Program-made: the position numbers and the translations under genes | The notes under the pieces: model-generated | What the model saw: the letters and a program-made list of their open reading frames with translations, nothing else | The model's database searches: none | What the model was told of the DNA's origin: nothing | Shown here: in pieces, positions 7,863 through 15,439 of the stretch | Layout: every line of letters starts with the position of its first letter | Position numbering within the stretch: the stretch's first letter is position 1 | Origin: Ruminiclostridium sp. | Lineage (GTDB): Bacteria > Bacillota > Clostridia > Oscillospirales > Ruminococcaceae | Length of the DNA: 45,941 nucleotides | Assembly (NCBI GenBank): GCA_017941355.1 | Contig: JAGAWN010000157.1 | Span: forward strand, 1-45,941 | Direction of reading: 5' to 3'

Positions 7863-9650
7863 ATGAAAAACGGCTTTAAGATAGCGGCAGCCGCACTTGC
7901 GGCAGTTACCGCAATGTCCTGCACATCGGTCACAGCTTTCGCCGATAAGCTGAAAACCGAGAACGGCATTACATATCGGGTATCGGACGACGGTGCCAAA
8001 AAGACGAAATACACCGGCTGGACAACCTCAAAAAACGGAACAAAATACTACTACAGAAACGGCGTAAAGATAAAGAACACTTGGCTGAAAGAGGGCGGAA
8101 AGCGCACCTATTACATGGACGAAAAAGGCAGAATGACTGTAGGTGACGCGGAGATCGGCGGAAAGCAGTATTTCTTCGCAAAGAACGGAAAGCTGGTTTA
8201 CGGCGTTGATGCTTCCGGGAGCAGTATCACCCGCACCGGCATGACGCTCTCGCTGAACGGCGTAGCGCTGGGAAGTGACATTGCGGAAGTGTGGACAGGC
8301 GACGATTACTATATCGAATATCTGACATCTGCCGGAGTATGGAAAAAGCAGCCTGTAGTCAGCAACAATGTTCCTTGGAATGACTCCTTGCTGCCGTTCT
8401 TCAACGAGGGTCGGCTGGTGGAACGCAGCATAGATATCGACTGGACAGATATCTACGGAGAACTGCCCTCGGGAGATTACCGGCTTTGCAAGCAGTATTC
8501 GGTGACTCTGACCCCCGGTTCGCAGCCTGCCGACAAAATGCTGTATGTGCCGTTTACCGTGAAAGTCTATGACGACGCGGAAAGCGCATGGGGTATCACC
8601 ATGAAAGCGGACAATGTGACTACCGATGATCTGACGCTTACCATAAGCCGCAAATCCGGCGAAAAAGGTACTGTAGATTGCACGAAAAAGTATGTGCTCG
8701 AATACTGGGACGGCGGCGGAAACTGGCGGGAGGTCGATAAGACTGCGCGCAATCAGGCAGTTTTCAGCGATCTGTCCGTTATTCTCGGCGGCGGTGACAG
8801 TAATACCGAGCAGATCGAGTTCTATACCGGAACACTGGCTCCCGGTCATTACCGGATAAGGCGGCTGTTCAGCGGCAGCGCGAACGGCATATCCGGCTCG
8901 CTGTACGCGGCGGCTGAGTTCGATATAAACGACGATACTCCGAACGGCTGGGGACTGAGTATGAGTACCGGCAGCGACAGCAGCGAGAGCGGAGTTACTC
9001 TGCGGTACTCGGCGGACAGCGGTAATTCGCGGGAGATCTGGACTACCGCCGCTTATACGGTGGAAAGGTATGAGAACGGCGGCTGGGAAGAGCTTGAACC
9101 CGCAGACGACAACTTCGCGTGGCCTGACAAGGCTAAAAACGTTTCCGGTGAAGTAAAGACCGTGCTTGACTGGGAGAAGATCTACGGACTGCTGCCCGAG
9201 GGAAGATACCGTATAGCAAAGACGTTTTACTCTACCTCCGGTGCGTCACGGAAAAACGTGTCGAGGACAATGTACGCGGAGTTCACCATAAACAAAAACG
9301 GTGTGAATATCGGCAAATACGATATTGCGGTAAGAGTCACCGGCGGCAGCAAAACCTCCCTGCGCCTGAACATGATACGCTCCGGCGAGTACAGGGGAGC
9401 ATTGTACTGGGACGGAGGCTATGATATCCAGCGTAAGACCTCCGGCGGAAAATGGAGTCTCTACAAGGGGCGCTCCGGCATGGAAAAGGGAGATAACGGA
9501 TATCAGACTCTTGAAGATTCCATGACGGTAACGCTGAACATCTCGGACGTTTATCCCGAACTGACTTCCGGCAGCTATCGGGTAAAGCTGAATTTCCGGG
9601 ATCCTTCCGATCACGTCCGCAGCTTCTACGCGGAATTCACGGTTAAATGA
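7863..9650 (+). CDS. Secreted cell-wall-binding protein with four Ig-like modules, paralogue 4
   Basis: 595 residues: signal peptide (ALAAVTAMSCTSVTAFA), cell-wall-binding repeats at about 50-115 (TKYYYRNGVKIKNTW, RTYYMDEKGRMTVG, KQYFFAKNGKLVYG), then four tandem modules of about 110 residues beginning near 126, 243, 363 and 486. Each module opens with a strand such as WGITM or WGLSM and closes with IYG.LP.G.YR followed by Y.EFT. The pattern resembles the bacterial Ig-like domain common in clostridial surface proteins. Such domains usually mediate adhesion or spacing. Own promoter, and a strong terminator after the stop, make it a monocistronic unit. Confidence 0.8.
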   Translation: MKNGFKIAAAALAAVTAMSCTSVTAFADKLKTENGITYRVSDDGAKKTKYTGWTTSKNGTKYYYRNGVKIKNTWLKEGGKRTYYMDEKGRMTVGDAEIGGKQYFFAKNGKLVYGVDASGSSITRTGMTLSLNGVALGSDIAEVWTGDDYYIEYLTSAGVWKKQPVVSNNVPWNDSLLPFFNEGRLVERSIDIDWTDIYGELPSGDYRLCKQYSVTLTPGSQPADKMLYVPFTVKVYDDAESAWGITMKADNVTTDDLTLTISRKSGEKGTVDCTKKYVLEYWDGGGNWREVDKTARNQAVFSDLSVILGGGDSNTEQIEFYTGTLAPGHYRIRRLFSGSANGISGSLYAAAEFDINDDTPNGWGLSMSTGSDSSESGVTLRYSADSGNSREIWTTAAYTVERYENGGWEELEPADDNFAWPDKAKNVSGEVKTVLDWEKIYGLLPEGRYRIAKTFYSTSGASRKNVSRTMYAEFTINKNGVNIGKYDIAVRVTGGSKTSLRLNMIRSGEYRGALYWDGGYDIQRKTSGGKWSLYKGRSGMEKGDNGYQTLEDSMTVTLNISDVYPELTSGSYRVKLNFRDPSDHVRSFYAEFTVK

Positions 9651-9654
9651 CAAA

Positions 9655-9697
9655 AACTCCCTCATGCGAGCGGATCCGTCTGCATGAGGGAGTTTTT
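9655..9697 (+). terminator. Intrinsic terminator after paralogue 4
   Basis: CTCCCTCATGC pairs with GCATGAGGGAG around a short loop and is followed by TTTTTT. Confidence 0.92.
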
Positions 9698-9719
9698 TGT
9701 GCATTTTTTCCGGAAACCC

Positions 9720-9748
9720 TTGAAAACCATGTAAAAGTATGTTATAAT
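9720..9748 (+). promoter_or_regulatory. Sigma-A promoter of the GNAT-smpB operon
   Basis: TTGAAA (9720-9725), 17 bp, TATAAT (9743-9748), 30 bp before the GNAT start codon. A start at ATG 9757 would lie almost at the transcript 5' end with no ribosome site, which supports ATG 9778. Confidence 0.85.
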
Positions 9749-9777
9749 ATTTACAGATGTATAAAGGATGTGATACC

Positions 9778-10221
9778 ATGATAAAAATAAGAGAAGCACA
9801 GGTTACCGATCTTGACGATATTCTGCAGCTCTATTCTCTGCTTTACGGAAAGAATGTCCTTCAGAAAGATGCCGATGTGCAGAGAATATGGAACCGTATC
9901 ATAACCGATCAGTTCTATCATGTGATAGTTGCGGAAGAGGACGGAAAGCTTGTATCCACCTGCGTTTGTGTCATTATACAGAATATACCGTTCGATCACA
10001 AACCGTATGCTATCGTTGACAACATAGTGACCCACGGAGAATACCGTGCGCAGGGGCTTGCTACCGCGTGTCTCCAGGAGGCGCAGCGTATAGCTGAAGA
10101 AAACGAGTGCTACAAGATAATGCTTACAACGCAGTCAAAGCTGGATTCCACACACCGATTCTACGAAAAACTCGGCTATAGCAAGGAAGATTCGACAGCA
10201 TTCACAAAATGGCTGTTCTGA
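9778..10221 (+). CDS. GNAT-family N-acetyltransferase
   Basis: 147 residues. The acetyl-CoA-binding region is clear: DNIVTHGEYRAQGLATACLQEA (motif A, R/Q-x-x-G-x-A-type loop), then a C-terminal H-R/FYEKLGY motif (STHRFYEKLGYSKED). The family transfers an acetyl group to amines of small molecules or proteins; the substrate cannot be inferred. The start at 9778 is preferred because AAAGGA lies 9 bases upstream. First gene of a tight set with smpB (10-bp gap). Confidence 0.85.
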   Translation: MIKIREAQVTDLDDILQLYSLLYGKNVLQKDADVQRIWNRIITDQFYHVIVAEEDGKLVSTCVCVIIQNIPFDHKPYAIVDNIVTHGEYRAQGLATACLQEAQRIAEENECYKIMLTTQSKLDSTHRFYEKLGYSKEDSTAFTKWLF

Positions 10222-10231
10222 GGGATAAACA

Positions 10232-10693
10232 ATGGCTGAAAATCTGAAAACAATATCCGATAACCGGCAGGTGCGGCATGAATACTTCATTCTTGAAAGC
10301 ATAGAAGCCGGTATCGAGCTTACAGGCACCGAGATAAAGTCCATTAGGCAGGGCGGGGTTAATCTGCGTGATTCATGGATAGAGATATCCGACGGACAGG
10401 CATGGGTGAAGCAGATGCACATATCCCCTTACGAAAAGGGCAATATCTTCAACAAAGACCCCCTGCGGGAGCGCAGACTGCTTATGCACAAGCGGGAGAT
10501 AATGCGGCTTTACGGTCAGGTGAAGCAAGGCGGACTTACGCTTGTTCCCGTGTCGCTGTACTTCAAGGGGAGCCGCGTAAAGGTGCAGGTCGGGCTTTGC
10601 AAGGGTAAAAAGCTGTATGACAAGCGCGCGTCAATGGCTGAGCGTGACGCAAAGCGCACCATAGACCGCGCGATAAAGGAGCGCAACAGGTGA
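10232..10693 (+). CDS. smpB: SsrA-binding protein SmpB
   Basis: 153 residues, the normal SmpB length. Conserved blocks are seen: RHEYFILESIEAGIELTGTE, SIRQGGVNLRDSW, and KGKKLYDKRA with a basic C-terminal tail (ERDAKRTIDRAIKERNR). SmpB binds tmRNA and delivers it to stalled ribosomes for trans-translation. No ssrA gene was recognised in the window. The stop overlaps the next gene's GTG start. Confidence 0.96.
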   Translation: MAENLKTISDNRQVRHEYFILESIEAGIELTGTEIKSIRQGGVNLRDSWIEISDGQAWVKQMHISPYEKGNIFNKDPLRERRLLMHKREIMRLYGQVKQGGLTLVPVSLYFKGSRVKVQVGLCKGKKLYDKRASMAERDAKRTIDRAIKERNR

Positions 10694-11349
10694 AGAGGTT
10701 CCTTGCGGTTATCGCCGCAGCCGCGCTTGCGGTGATGTGTCCGGTTTCTGCCGCAGCAGCCGAAAGTTCATATACCCTTACCCCGAATACGATCTCCGAA
10801 TGGGAGGTTCATTCCGGTACAGGCATAACGTATATGCCTGAGCAGAGGATATACTCTGTTTCAGGAAGTATGGAGCTTGAGATCGAAGTATCCGGCGGAG
10901 TATATCTGTACTGCGACATGGGCGGGTTCGGTAATTATGACAACGGCGAGGGAAGCGGTTCAAGCATCGGCTATATCTGTTACAATGAGGCAGGCGCCGT
11001 GACCGAACCGTACTGTGTTGTGCAGTCTGTTCCCTCGGACGGGCAGTTTCACCGTACGCAGATCGGAACAGCCGAAATGCTTGCGGGCATACCGGACGAT
11101 GTTTACTCCATAAGGCTTTCGATAACGGCTGACCAAAACCATTATATCAAGGCTTTATATATCTATTCAAGTGATACGGCAGCGAGGGATATGTCCGCGT
11201 TCGTCTGGAATGACGCGGGCAGCGGCGGAAACATCGAACCGAATGCAAGCCGGACTACATACCTGATAATGGCGGGCGGGGTGCTTGCCGCAGCGCTCAT
11301 CATGTTTGGCATAAGAAAATGGAAAGAACGAATAAGGAAAGGAAAATGA
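10690..11349 (+). CDS. Membrane-anchored secreted protein of unknown function
   Basis: 219 residues from a GTG that overlaps the smpB TGA (GTGA). It has a signal peptide (FLAVIAAAALAVMCPVSAAAA), an extracellular beta-rich domain of about 150 residues (VSGSMELEIEVSGGVYLYCDM), one C-terminal membrane helix (about 190-208, YLIMAGGVLAAALIMFGI) and a basic tail (KWKERIRKGK). This is type I membrane topology. The extracellular domain vaguely recalls a carbohydrate-binding beta-sandwich, but no family is recognised. The stop overlaps the copZ start. Confidence 0.75.
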   Translation: MKRFLAVIAAAALAVMCPVSAAAAESSYTLTPNTISEWEVHSGTGITYMPEQRIYSVSGSMELEIEVSGGVYLYCDMGGFGNYDNGEGSGSSIGYICYNEAGAVTEPYCVVQSVPSDGQFHRTQIGTAEMLAGIPDDVYSIRLSITADQNHYIKALYIYSSDTAARDMSAFVWNDAGSGGNIEPNASRTTYLIMAGGVLAAALIMFGIRKWKERIRKGK

Positions 11350-11555
11350 ATATGGAACTCACAATGAAGATCGAGGGAATGATGTGTCCGCACTGCGAGG
11401 CAGCGGTAAAGAAAGCGCTTGAAGCGATACCGACTGTTGAGTCGGCGGCTGCAAGTCACGAGAAAGGCGAAGCAGTGGTGAAGCTGTCAGCCGAAACACC
11501 GTTCGATACTCTGAAAAAGGCAGTCGAAGAACTGGACTATAAGGTTATCGGCTGA
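11346..11555 (+). CDS. Heavy-metal-associated (HMA) domain protein, CopZ-like
   Basis: 69 residues from ATG 11346, overlapping the previous stop as ATGA and preceded by AAGGAAAGG. It is a single HMA domain with the metal motif GMMCPHCEAAV (CxxC) and the ferredoxin-like ending EELDYKVIG. Such proteins are cytosolic Cu(I) or other soft-metal chaperones that hand metal to P-type ATPases or to a regulator. No copper ATPase or CsoR is in the window, so the metal is not established. Confidence 0.88.
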   Translation: MNMELTMKIEGMMCPHCEAAVKKALEAIPTVESAAASHEKGEAVVKLSAETPFDTLKKAVEELDYKVIG

Positions 11556-11570
11556 TACGGACATAAATCG

Positions 11571-11615
11571 CCCCTCCCTTGTGAAACTAAAGGACGTGGT
11601 AAAGATGGGAGGGGG
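11571..11615 (+). repeat. AGGAC-loop hairpin nested in a CCCCTCCC stem (repeat copy A)
   Basis: The outer stem CCCCTCCC (11571-11578) pairs with GGGAGGGG (11607-11614). Inside lies a degenerate hairpin ACTAA-AGGAC-GTGGT (11586-11600), flanked by GTGAA and AAAG. There is no T run after it. Same architecture as copy B at 11727. Confidence 0.7.
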
Positions 11616-11682
11616 TATGTTCGTCAATAAAGGGTCTATTTATTTTTCACAGATGTTCAAATCTCCGTGTTACGGTATGGGT

Positions 11683-11716
11683 CCAGCGTCACGCTGGCGC
11701 TGTCCGCGTAGGACAT
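11683..11716 (+). repeat. Two small hairpins between repeat copies A and B
   Basis: CCAGCG-TCA-CGCTGG is a perfect 6-bp stem and TGTCC-GCGTA-GGACA a 5-bp stem. They sit in the otherwise gene-free stretch 11556-11783. With copies A and B this makes most of that interval structured RNA, if transcribed. Confidence 0.45.
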
Positions 11717-11726
11717 AGACAGAATG

Positions 11727-11779
11727 CCCCTCCCTTGCGAAACTACAGGACGTAGTAAAAAAAGGGAGGGGTATTTTTT
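11727..11779 (+). terminator. AGGAC-loop hairpin nested in a terminator stem (repeat copy B)
   Basis: CCCCTCCCTT (11727-11736) pairs with AAGGGAGGGG (11762-11771) and is followed by TATTTTTT, so it can act as the plus-strand terminator of the smpB/copZ operon. The loop is itself a hairpin, ACTAC-AGGAC-GTAGT (11742-11756), flanked by GCGAA and AAAA. The inner hairpin recurs at 32063 and, with a compensatory change, at 32134. Confidence 0.75.
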
Positions 11780-11783
11780 GTCG

Positions 11784-12905
11784 TTATTGTATCTCGATCC
11801 CGCCTTGCTGTAAAAGAGCGAAAGCTCCGTCCAGTTTTTCTTTTGCGTCATCGGAAAGTCTGCATTTTTCCGGAGCGCTTATATAGGCAGTTGAACCGGA
11901 ATCCGCACCCAGCAGATAATTCCCGCCTTTGAAAGTTCCGGCGGCGATATCTTCAAGTATCTTACGGTCATTCATGCCCATATTCTTTATTACCGAAGTC
12001 AGCACAACGTTCTTGCTTCCGGCGACACCGTCACGGCTCCTGTCGGTATCGGAACCTATGAGCCAGTCGTCCTGCTTGCTTTCTTTAACCGCGTCCAGAA
12101 CGCCCTTGCCCGAGGCTCCGGCTGCGGCAAACAGTACGTCGCAGTCCTGAGCTATAAGAGTTTCCGCGATCTTCTTTGCGGTGTCCATATCGCTGAACGA
12201 GCCGACATAGTTTCCGCCGATATCTGCGCCGTTTGCGTCCGTGCCGCCGAACGTTTCAAGTTCGGCAGTCTCTGCGTCGGTTCCGTATGTTTTGTTGGAG
12301 TATTCAACGCCGTACTCAAATCCGCGCTGATAGTTTATGTTTGAGGGCAGAGGCATTCCGCATATCACGGCTACCTTTCCCGTTTTTGTGGTGAGTGCAG
12401 CGGCAATGCCCGCAAGAAATCCGCTTTCCTGCTCTTTGAAAACCATTGCATAAATATTATCGGCAGATGTCTCGTTTCCGTTTTCGTCAGTCGGGAAAGA
12501 ATCAACAAGTATGAACTTCTTGTCCGGGTATTCCGCAGCAGTTTTCGTTATGCCGGAAAACTGATATCCCGCGCATATTATAACATCGTAGTCCGCGGCG
12601 ACCCTGTCCGCTTCTTCCAGTGCATACCGGGGTTCTCCGGTCTCCTCGGTTATCATCTCTACCGATGACTGCTTGTGATCGGAGATAAAATCGGAAATAC
12701 CGTTGTAATTGTCAAGCACGAACGAGCCGTCATCTATACCCGTTACCGAGCTTAAAAGCGCTATTTTCAGTCCGGGTTCTGCCGGTTCCTGTGCGGCAGT
12801 CTGCTGTGAAGCAGCGTGCGCGGGATTCTCGCCGCAGCCGGACAGCATACCAGCGGTCAGGATTGCCGCAGCGGCGGTAATAGCGATTTTTTCTTTTATA
12901 CGCAT
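11784..12905 (-). CDS. BMP-family (Med/PnrA-like) lipoprotein, probable nucleoside-binding protein
   Basis: 373 residues with a lipoprotein signal (ILTAGMLSGCGEN; lipobox LSGC). The mature part follows the BMP fold: KIALLSSVTGIDDGSF, YDVIICAGYQFSG, KKFILVDSF, EQESGFLAGIAAALTTKTGKVAVICGMPLP...RGFEYG, DVLFAAAGASGKGVLDA and WLIGSDTDR. Family members bind purine nucleosides and feed a BmpB/C-type ABC importer, but no permease or ATPase gene is adjacent here, so it is an orphan binding protein. Transcribed from the promoter at 12987-13015. Confidence 0.88.
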   Translation of the reverse strand: MRIKEKIAITAAAAILTAGMLSGCGENPAHAASQQTAAQEPAEPGLKIALLSSVTGIDDGSFVLDNYNGISDFISDHKQSSVEMITEETGEPRYALEEADRVAADYDVIICAGYQFSGITKTAAEYPDKKFILVDSFPTDENGNETSADNIYAMVFKEQESGFLAGIAAALTTKTGKVAVICGMPLPSNINYQRGFEYGVEYSNKTYGTDAETAELETFGGTDANGADIGGNYVGSFSDMDTAKKIAETLIAQDCDVLFAAAGASGKGVLDAVKESKQDDWLIGSDTDRSRDGVAGSKNVVLTSVIKNMGMNDRKILEDIAAGTFKGGNYLLGADSGSTAYISAPEKCRLSDDAKEKLDGAFALLQQGGIEIQ

Positions 12906-12986
12906 TTGTTTAAAGCCTTTCGGTGAATTGTCGTTTATTGTGTCAGTATCATTCCGGAGTGTCGGAATAATACAGGCATATAATGT

Positions 12987-13015
12987 ATTATATCATTAAT
13001 GCGTAAAAAAGTAAA
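12987..13015 (-). promoter_or_regulatory. Promoter of the BMP lipoprotein gene
   Basis: On the minus strand TTTACT (13010-13015), 17 bp, TATAAT (12987-12992), about 80 bp before the ATG. The rest of 12906-13160 shows no convincing gene. Confidence 0.65.
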
Positions 13016-13159
13016 GAGTTTTAATGAAAAATACTTCGCAAAAGATATGCTGCTTCCTTTCCGTTTCGGGTGCTGCATCAATACCGTGTTTCTTTGCAAA
13101 TCCGACTGCCTTACCGTCTCCGGCGGATTTCACACAGACAATTAGATCGGTATTTCCAT

Positions 13160-13199
13160 AAAAATGTCCGGAAGCGCTGTTCATCTGCACTTCCGGACT
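13160..13199 (-). terminator. Terminator of the truncated solute-binding protein gene
   Basis: GTCCGGAAG (13166-13174) pairs perfectly with CTTCCGGAC (13190-13198), and on the minus strand a T run follows (plus-strand A run 13160-13164). It lies 5 bp after the stop at 13204. Confidence 0.8.
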
Positions 13200-13203
13200 T
13201 GCG

Positions 13204-14412
13204 TCACTGTATGCTTTCAAGATGTTCGGCAAACTGGCTGCGTATATCGTCCAGCAGTTCGTTCAGTCCGGCGGACTCAAGTTCGGCTTTCATTTTAGGC
13301 ATTATCAAATCCGGATCGGAAGTCCCGGTGCGCAGGTCGGTGGAATAGTTTGACCATATTGCAGTCACAGTGGTCACTATATCCTCTTTTCGCGTGCGGT
13401 CATAAACGAACCCTCCCGATTTGCTGTATATTCCGTATTGCTCGTAACCTTCAAATACTTTCTCCCACTGATCCGGGTCGGACAGGAAATTTTCGCTTAC
13501 CGACTCTACAGACGCGTTTATTACAGAGCCGAAAGGGTAAAGCCTGACGTTGTACCTTTCGATACCGTCCTGTGTTCGCAGAACCGTTCCGTTTTCCAGA
13601 TATCTGTAGTGTTCGCCCTCAATGCCGTATGCAAATATATCGCGGAATTTCCGGTCTGTGTTGAGCAGCTCGATGTAGCGCAGAGCCGCTTTTGCGTGCT
13701 TCTCGTCACACCCCGCGCATATCGCCGTCATTGCGCCCTGTTCTGTATTCTTGGAAATATAGGGACCGTCATATATCGAAGTCTTTACGTTGAATCCCCA
13801 ATCGGCAGGGTTTGAATAACCGCTGTAACCTCTCCATGCGACTCCGGATCGAATCGGTGTGTCGTTCGGCACAGCGGACAGTTCCATTGCGGAGGCGTCG
13901 GGATTGATATAGCCGAGGGAATACCACTTATGCAGCAGTCTCAGCCGATCCATTATCTCCTCGTTTTCCCATATCGGTATTATCTCCGGCGATTCGCGGT
14001 TGTACGGTATCACTATCAGCGAACCTACCACGCTCTCAAGAGAATTGAAAAATCCTGCTATACCGGATTTTGACATTTCTAAGGGATATTTCGCGGGGAA
14101 GTCTTTCTTATATACTTCAAGATAAGGTTCCAAATCCTCGAATTCCATGAATTCCGGTATGGTCATTCCTTTCTCGCCCTCGTAATAGTCGGCGTTGAAA
14201 CGGAACATCATCTCCGAGCCCATGTCTTTCAGCGTCGGAACAGCGTATATCCGTCCGTTCAGCTCCGCCGCGTCCCAGTAATCTCCGACAATGCGGTAAA
14301 GATCGGGCGTTTCTGTTTCAATAATATCCGTTATATCGTAGTACAGCCCTTTCGCGGCATTGACGGCATGAACTTTAAGAAATTGCTGAAAAGCGTCATA
14401 AAGCGGTATCTG
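13204..14412 (-). pseudogene. 5'-truncated ABC solute-binding protein (extracellular, DUF3502-like C-terminus)
   Basis: The frame is open from a TAG at 14413-14415 down to the stop at 13204. Before the first in-frame ATG (14223) it already encodes family-like sequence (GLYYDITDII, ELNGRIYAVPTLKDMG), so the ATG is internal and the true 5' end is lost. The C-terminus has the pattern of clostridial lipoprotein-type sugar/peptide binding proteins (AAIRYIELLNTD-like, YPFGSVINASVESV, WEKVFEGYEQYG). No signal peptide or lipobox remains and no permease genes are present. The break abuts the end of the SRAP gene (24 bp), so a deletion joined the two. Confidence 0.75.
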
Positions 14413-14438
14413 CTATTTGTCCGGAACGAGAAGGACGC

Positions 14439-15068
14439 CTATACTTTTTCAAGCACAAGGTCAGTAACAGCCTTTTGGATTGTCTTTTCCGGATCGCCGT
14501 CCAGTGCTGTCCATTCATCGACAGCCGACTGCGGCAGTATCACGGGCATACGGTCATGTATGCCGCTTACAGCTTCGCCCGGCGGCCTTGTAAGCACGAC
14601 GAACACGGGGTATCTGAACCCGTTCATTTCCTCGAACCGGTACAGTCCGGCGAGCCATGTGATCCCGGAGCCTTTCGGCTGTATCGCGTACTTTTCGCCT
14701 GTTCTTGTCCTGCCGTCCGGAGTCTTGTAATGCTGCCACTCGTAGTACCATGAAGCGGGAATGACACATCTGCGCCGATACCATGAATCCCGGAATGTCG
14801 GCTTCTCGGCGGCAGATTCGATACGCGCGTTTACTATCGGAGTTTTCAGTCCGCTGACCGAAAATCCCCATTGCATAGGAAACACCGCCCGCCGTCCGTT
14901 TCGTGCGGGAGCAACGACTGCCGCGATATCGGTAGGGCGTATCTCGCCGGACATAGTAAGCGGGCGCGACAGGCTTATCATCATCTGCTGTGCGAATGAC
15001 GCCTGCTGCGCTTCATCAATGTATGGTTTAAGTTCTTTGTCTATATCTGCATAGAATCTGGTACACAT
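14439..15068 (-). CDS. yedK: SRAP / YedK-HMCES family DNA-protein crosslink protein
   Basis: 209 residues if begun at ATG 15068, so that the protein starts MCTRF. In this family Cys2 becomes the N-terminal nucleophile that crosslinks to abasic sites in single-stranded DNA. A frame extension upstream to 15152 would bury that Cys and is rejected. Other conserved features: NARIESAAEKPTFRDSW (Asn and Glu of the active site), RRCVIPASWYYEW (substrate Glu/Trp region) and GIHDRMPVILP (active-site His). Its role is protection of abasic sites at replication forks. Transcribed from a perfect TTGACA-17-TATAAT promoter with a leader of about 140 nt. Confidence 0.92.
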   Translation of the reverse strand: MCTRFYADIDKELKPYIDEAQQASFAQQMMISLSRPLTMSGEIRPTDIAAVVAPARNGRRAVFPMQWGFSVSGLKTPIVNARIESAAEKPTFRDSWYRRRCVIPASWYYEWQHYKTPDGRTRTGEKYAIQPKGSGITWLAGLYRFEEMNGFRYPVFVVLTRPPGEAVSGIHDRMPVILPQSAVDEWTALDGDPEKTIQKAVTDLVLEKV

Positions 15069-15216
15069 TTTCCTGATAAGCTCCTTTGCTTTATGAGAGA
15101 TTTTGTTCCTGTAAATAGGCACAGCACCGGGATACTTATACATATCCCGCAAAATGATAATGCCGTATTTTATGTCAGCCTTAAATTAGTATTTTCTGAA
15201 AGTGGATCGTATATCC

Positions 15217-15245
15217 ATTATATCTCATTGAGAGCAAAATGTCAA
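15217..15245 (-). promoter_or_regulatory. Consensus sigma-A promoter of the SRAP gene
   Basis: Minus strand TTGACA (15240-15245), 17 bp, TATAAT (15217-15222): full consensus. No LexA-type box (GAAC-N4-GTTC) was seen next to it. Confidence 0.9.
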
Positions 15246-15319
15246 TAGTAAATATCCGGAACGGAATATTTTGTTCACCGCCGCTGCAGATCAGGGGCGA
15301 TTTGTGAATTATTCCGAGA

Positions 15320-15348
15320 TTGCATTTAGGACGGGATCGTGGTATAAT
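15320..15348 (+). promoter_or_regulatory. Sigma-A promoter of the patatin gene
   Basis: TTGCAT (15320-15325), 17 bp, TATAAT (15343-15348). The leader then runs through the small element at 15370-15420 before the start codon. Confidence 0.8.
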
Positions 15349-15369
15349 AACATTGGTCTATTATATAAA

Positions 15370-15420
15370 GGGAACCTCTAAAAAACCGTTTGATATAAAA
15401 AGCGGTTTTTAGATGTACTC
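15370..15420 (+). mobile_element. 51-bp MITE-like element in the patatin leader
   Basis: Left end GGGAACCTCTAAAAA and right end TTTTTAGATGTACTC match as inverted repeats at 12 of 15 positions, with an inner stem AACCG/CGGTT. The left end resembles the IS end at 2607-2621 and the relic at 27104. Being in the leader, it forms an RNA hairpin ending about 20 nt before the start codon. Confidence 0.55.
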
Positions 15421-15439
15421 TGAAGAGAGGGTATCTGTT

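Noticed and set aside
10232-11349. ssrA (tmRNA) next to smpB
   Set aside because: The interval is filled by coding sequence and no tRNA-like ends or tag-coding region were seen.
11571-11779. CRISPR array, because of two similar units about 155 bp apart
   Set aside because: Only two units, spacing is not regular, and the units are nested palindromes downstream of genes with no cas genes.
12996-13232. 78-codon minus-strand frame between the BMP gene and the truncated binding-protein gene
   Set aside because: It overlaps the real 3' end in another frame, crosses a clear terminator stem and the BMP promoter, and has no ribosome site.
15069-15152. 28-residue N-terminal extension of the SRAP protein
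   Set aside because: It would bury the catalytic Cys that must be residue 2; the promoter-to-15068 leader explains the open frame.
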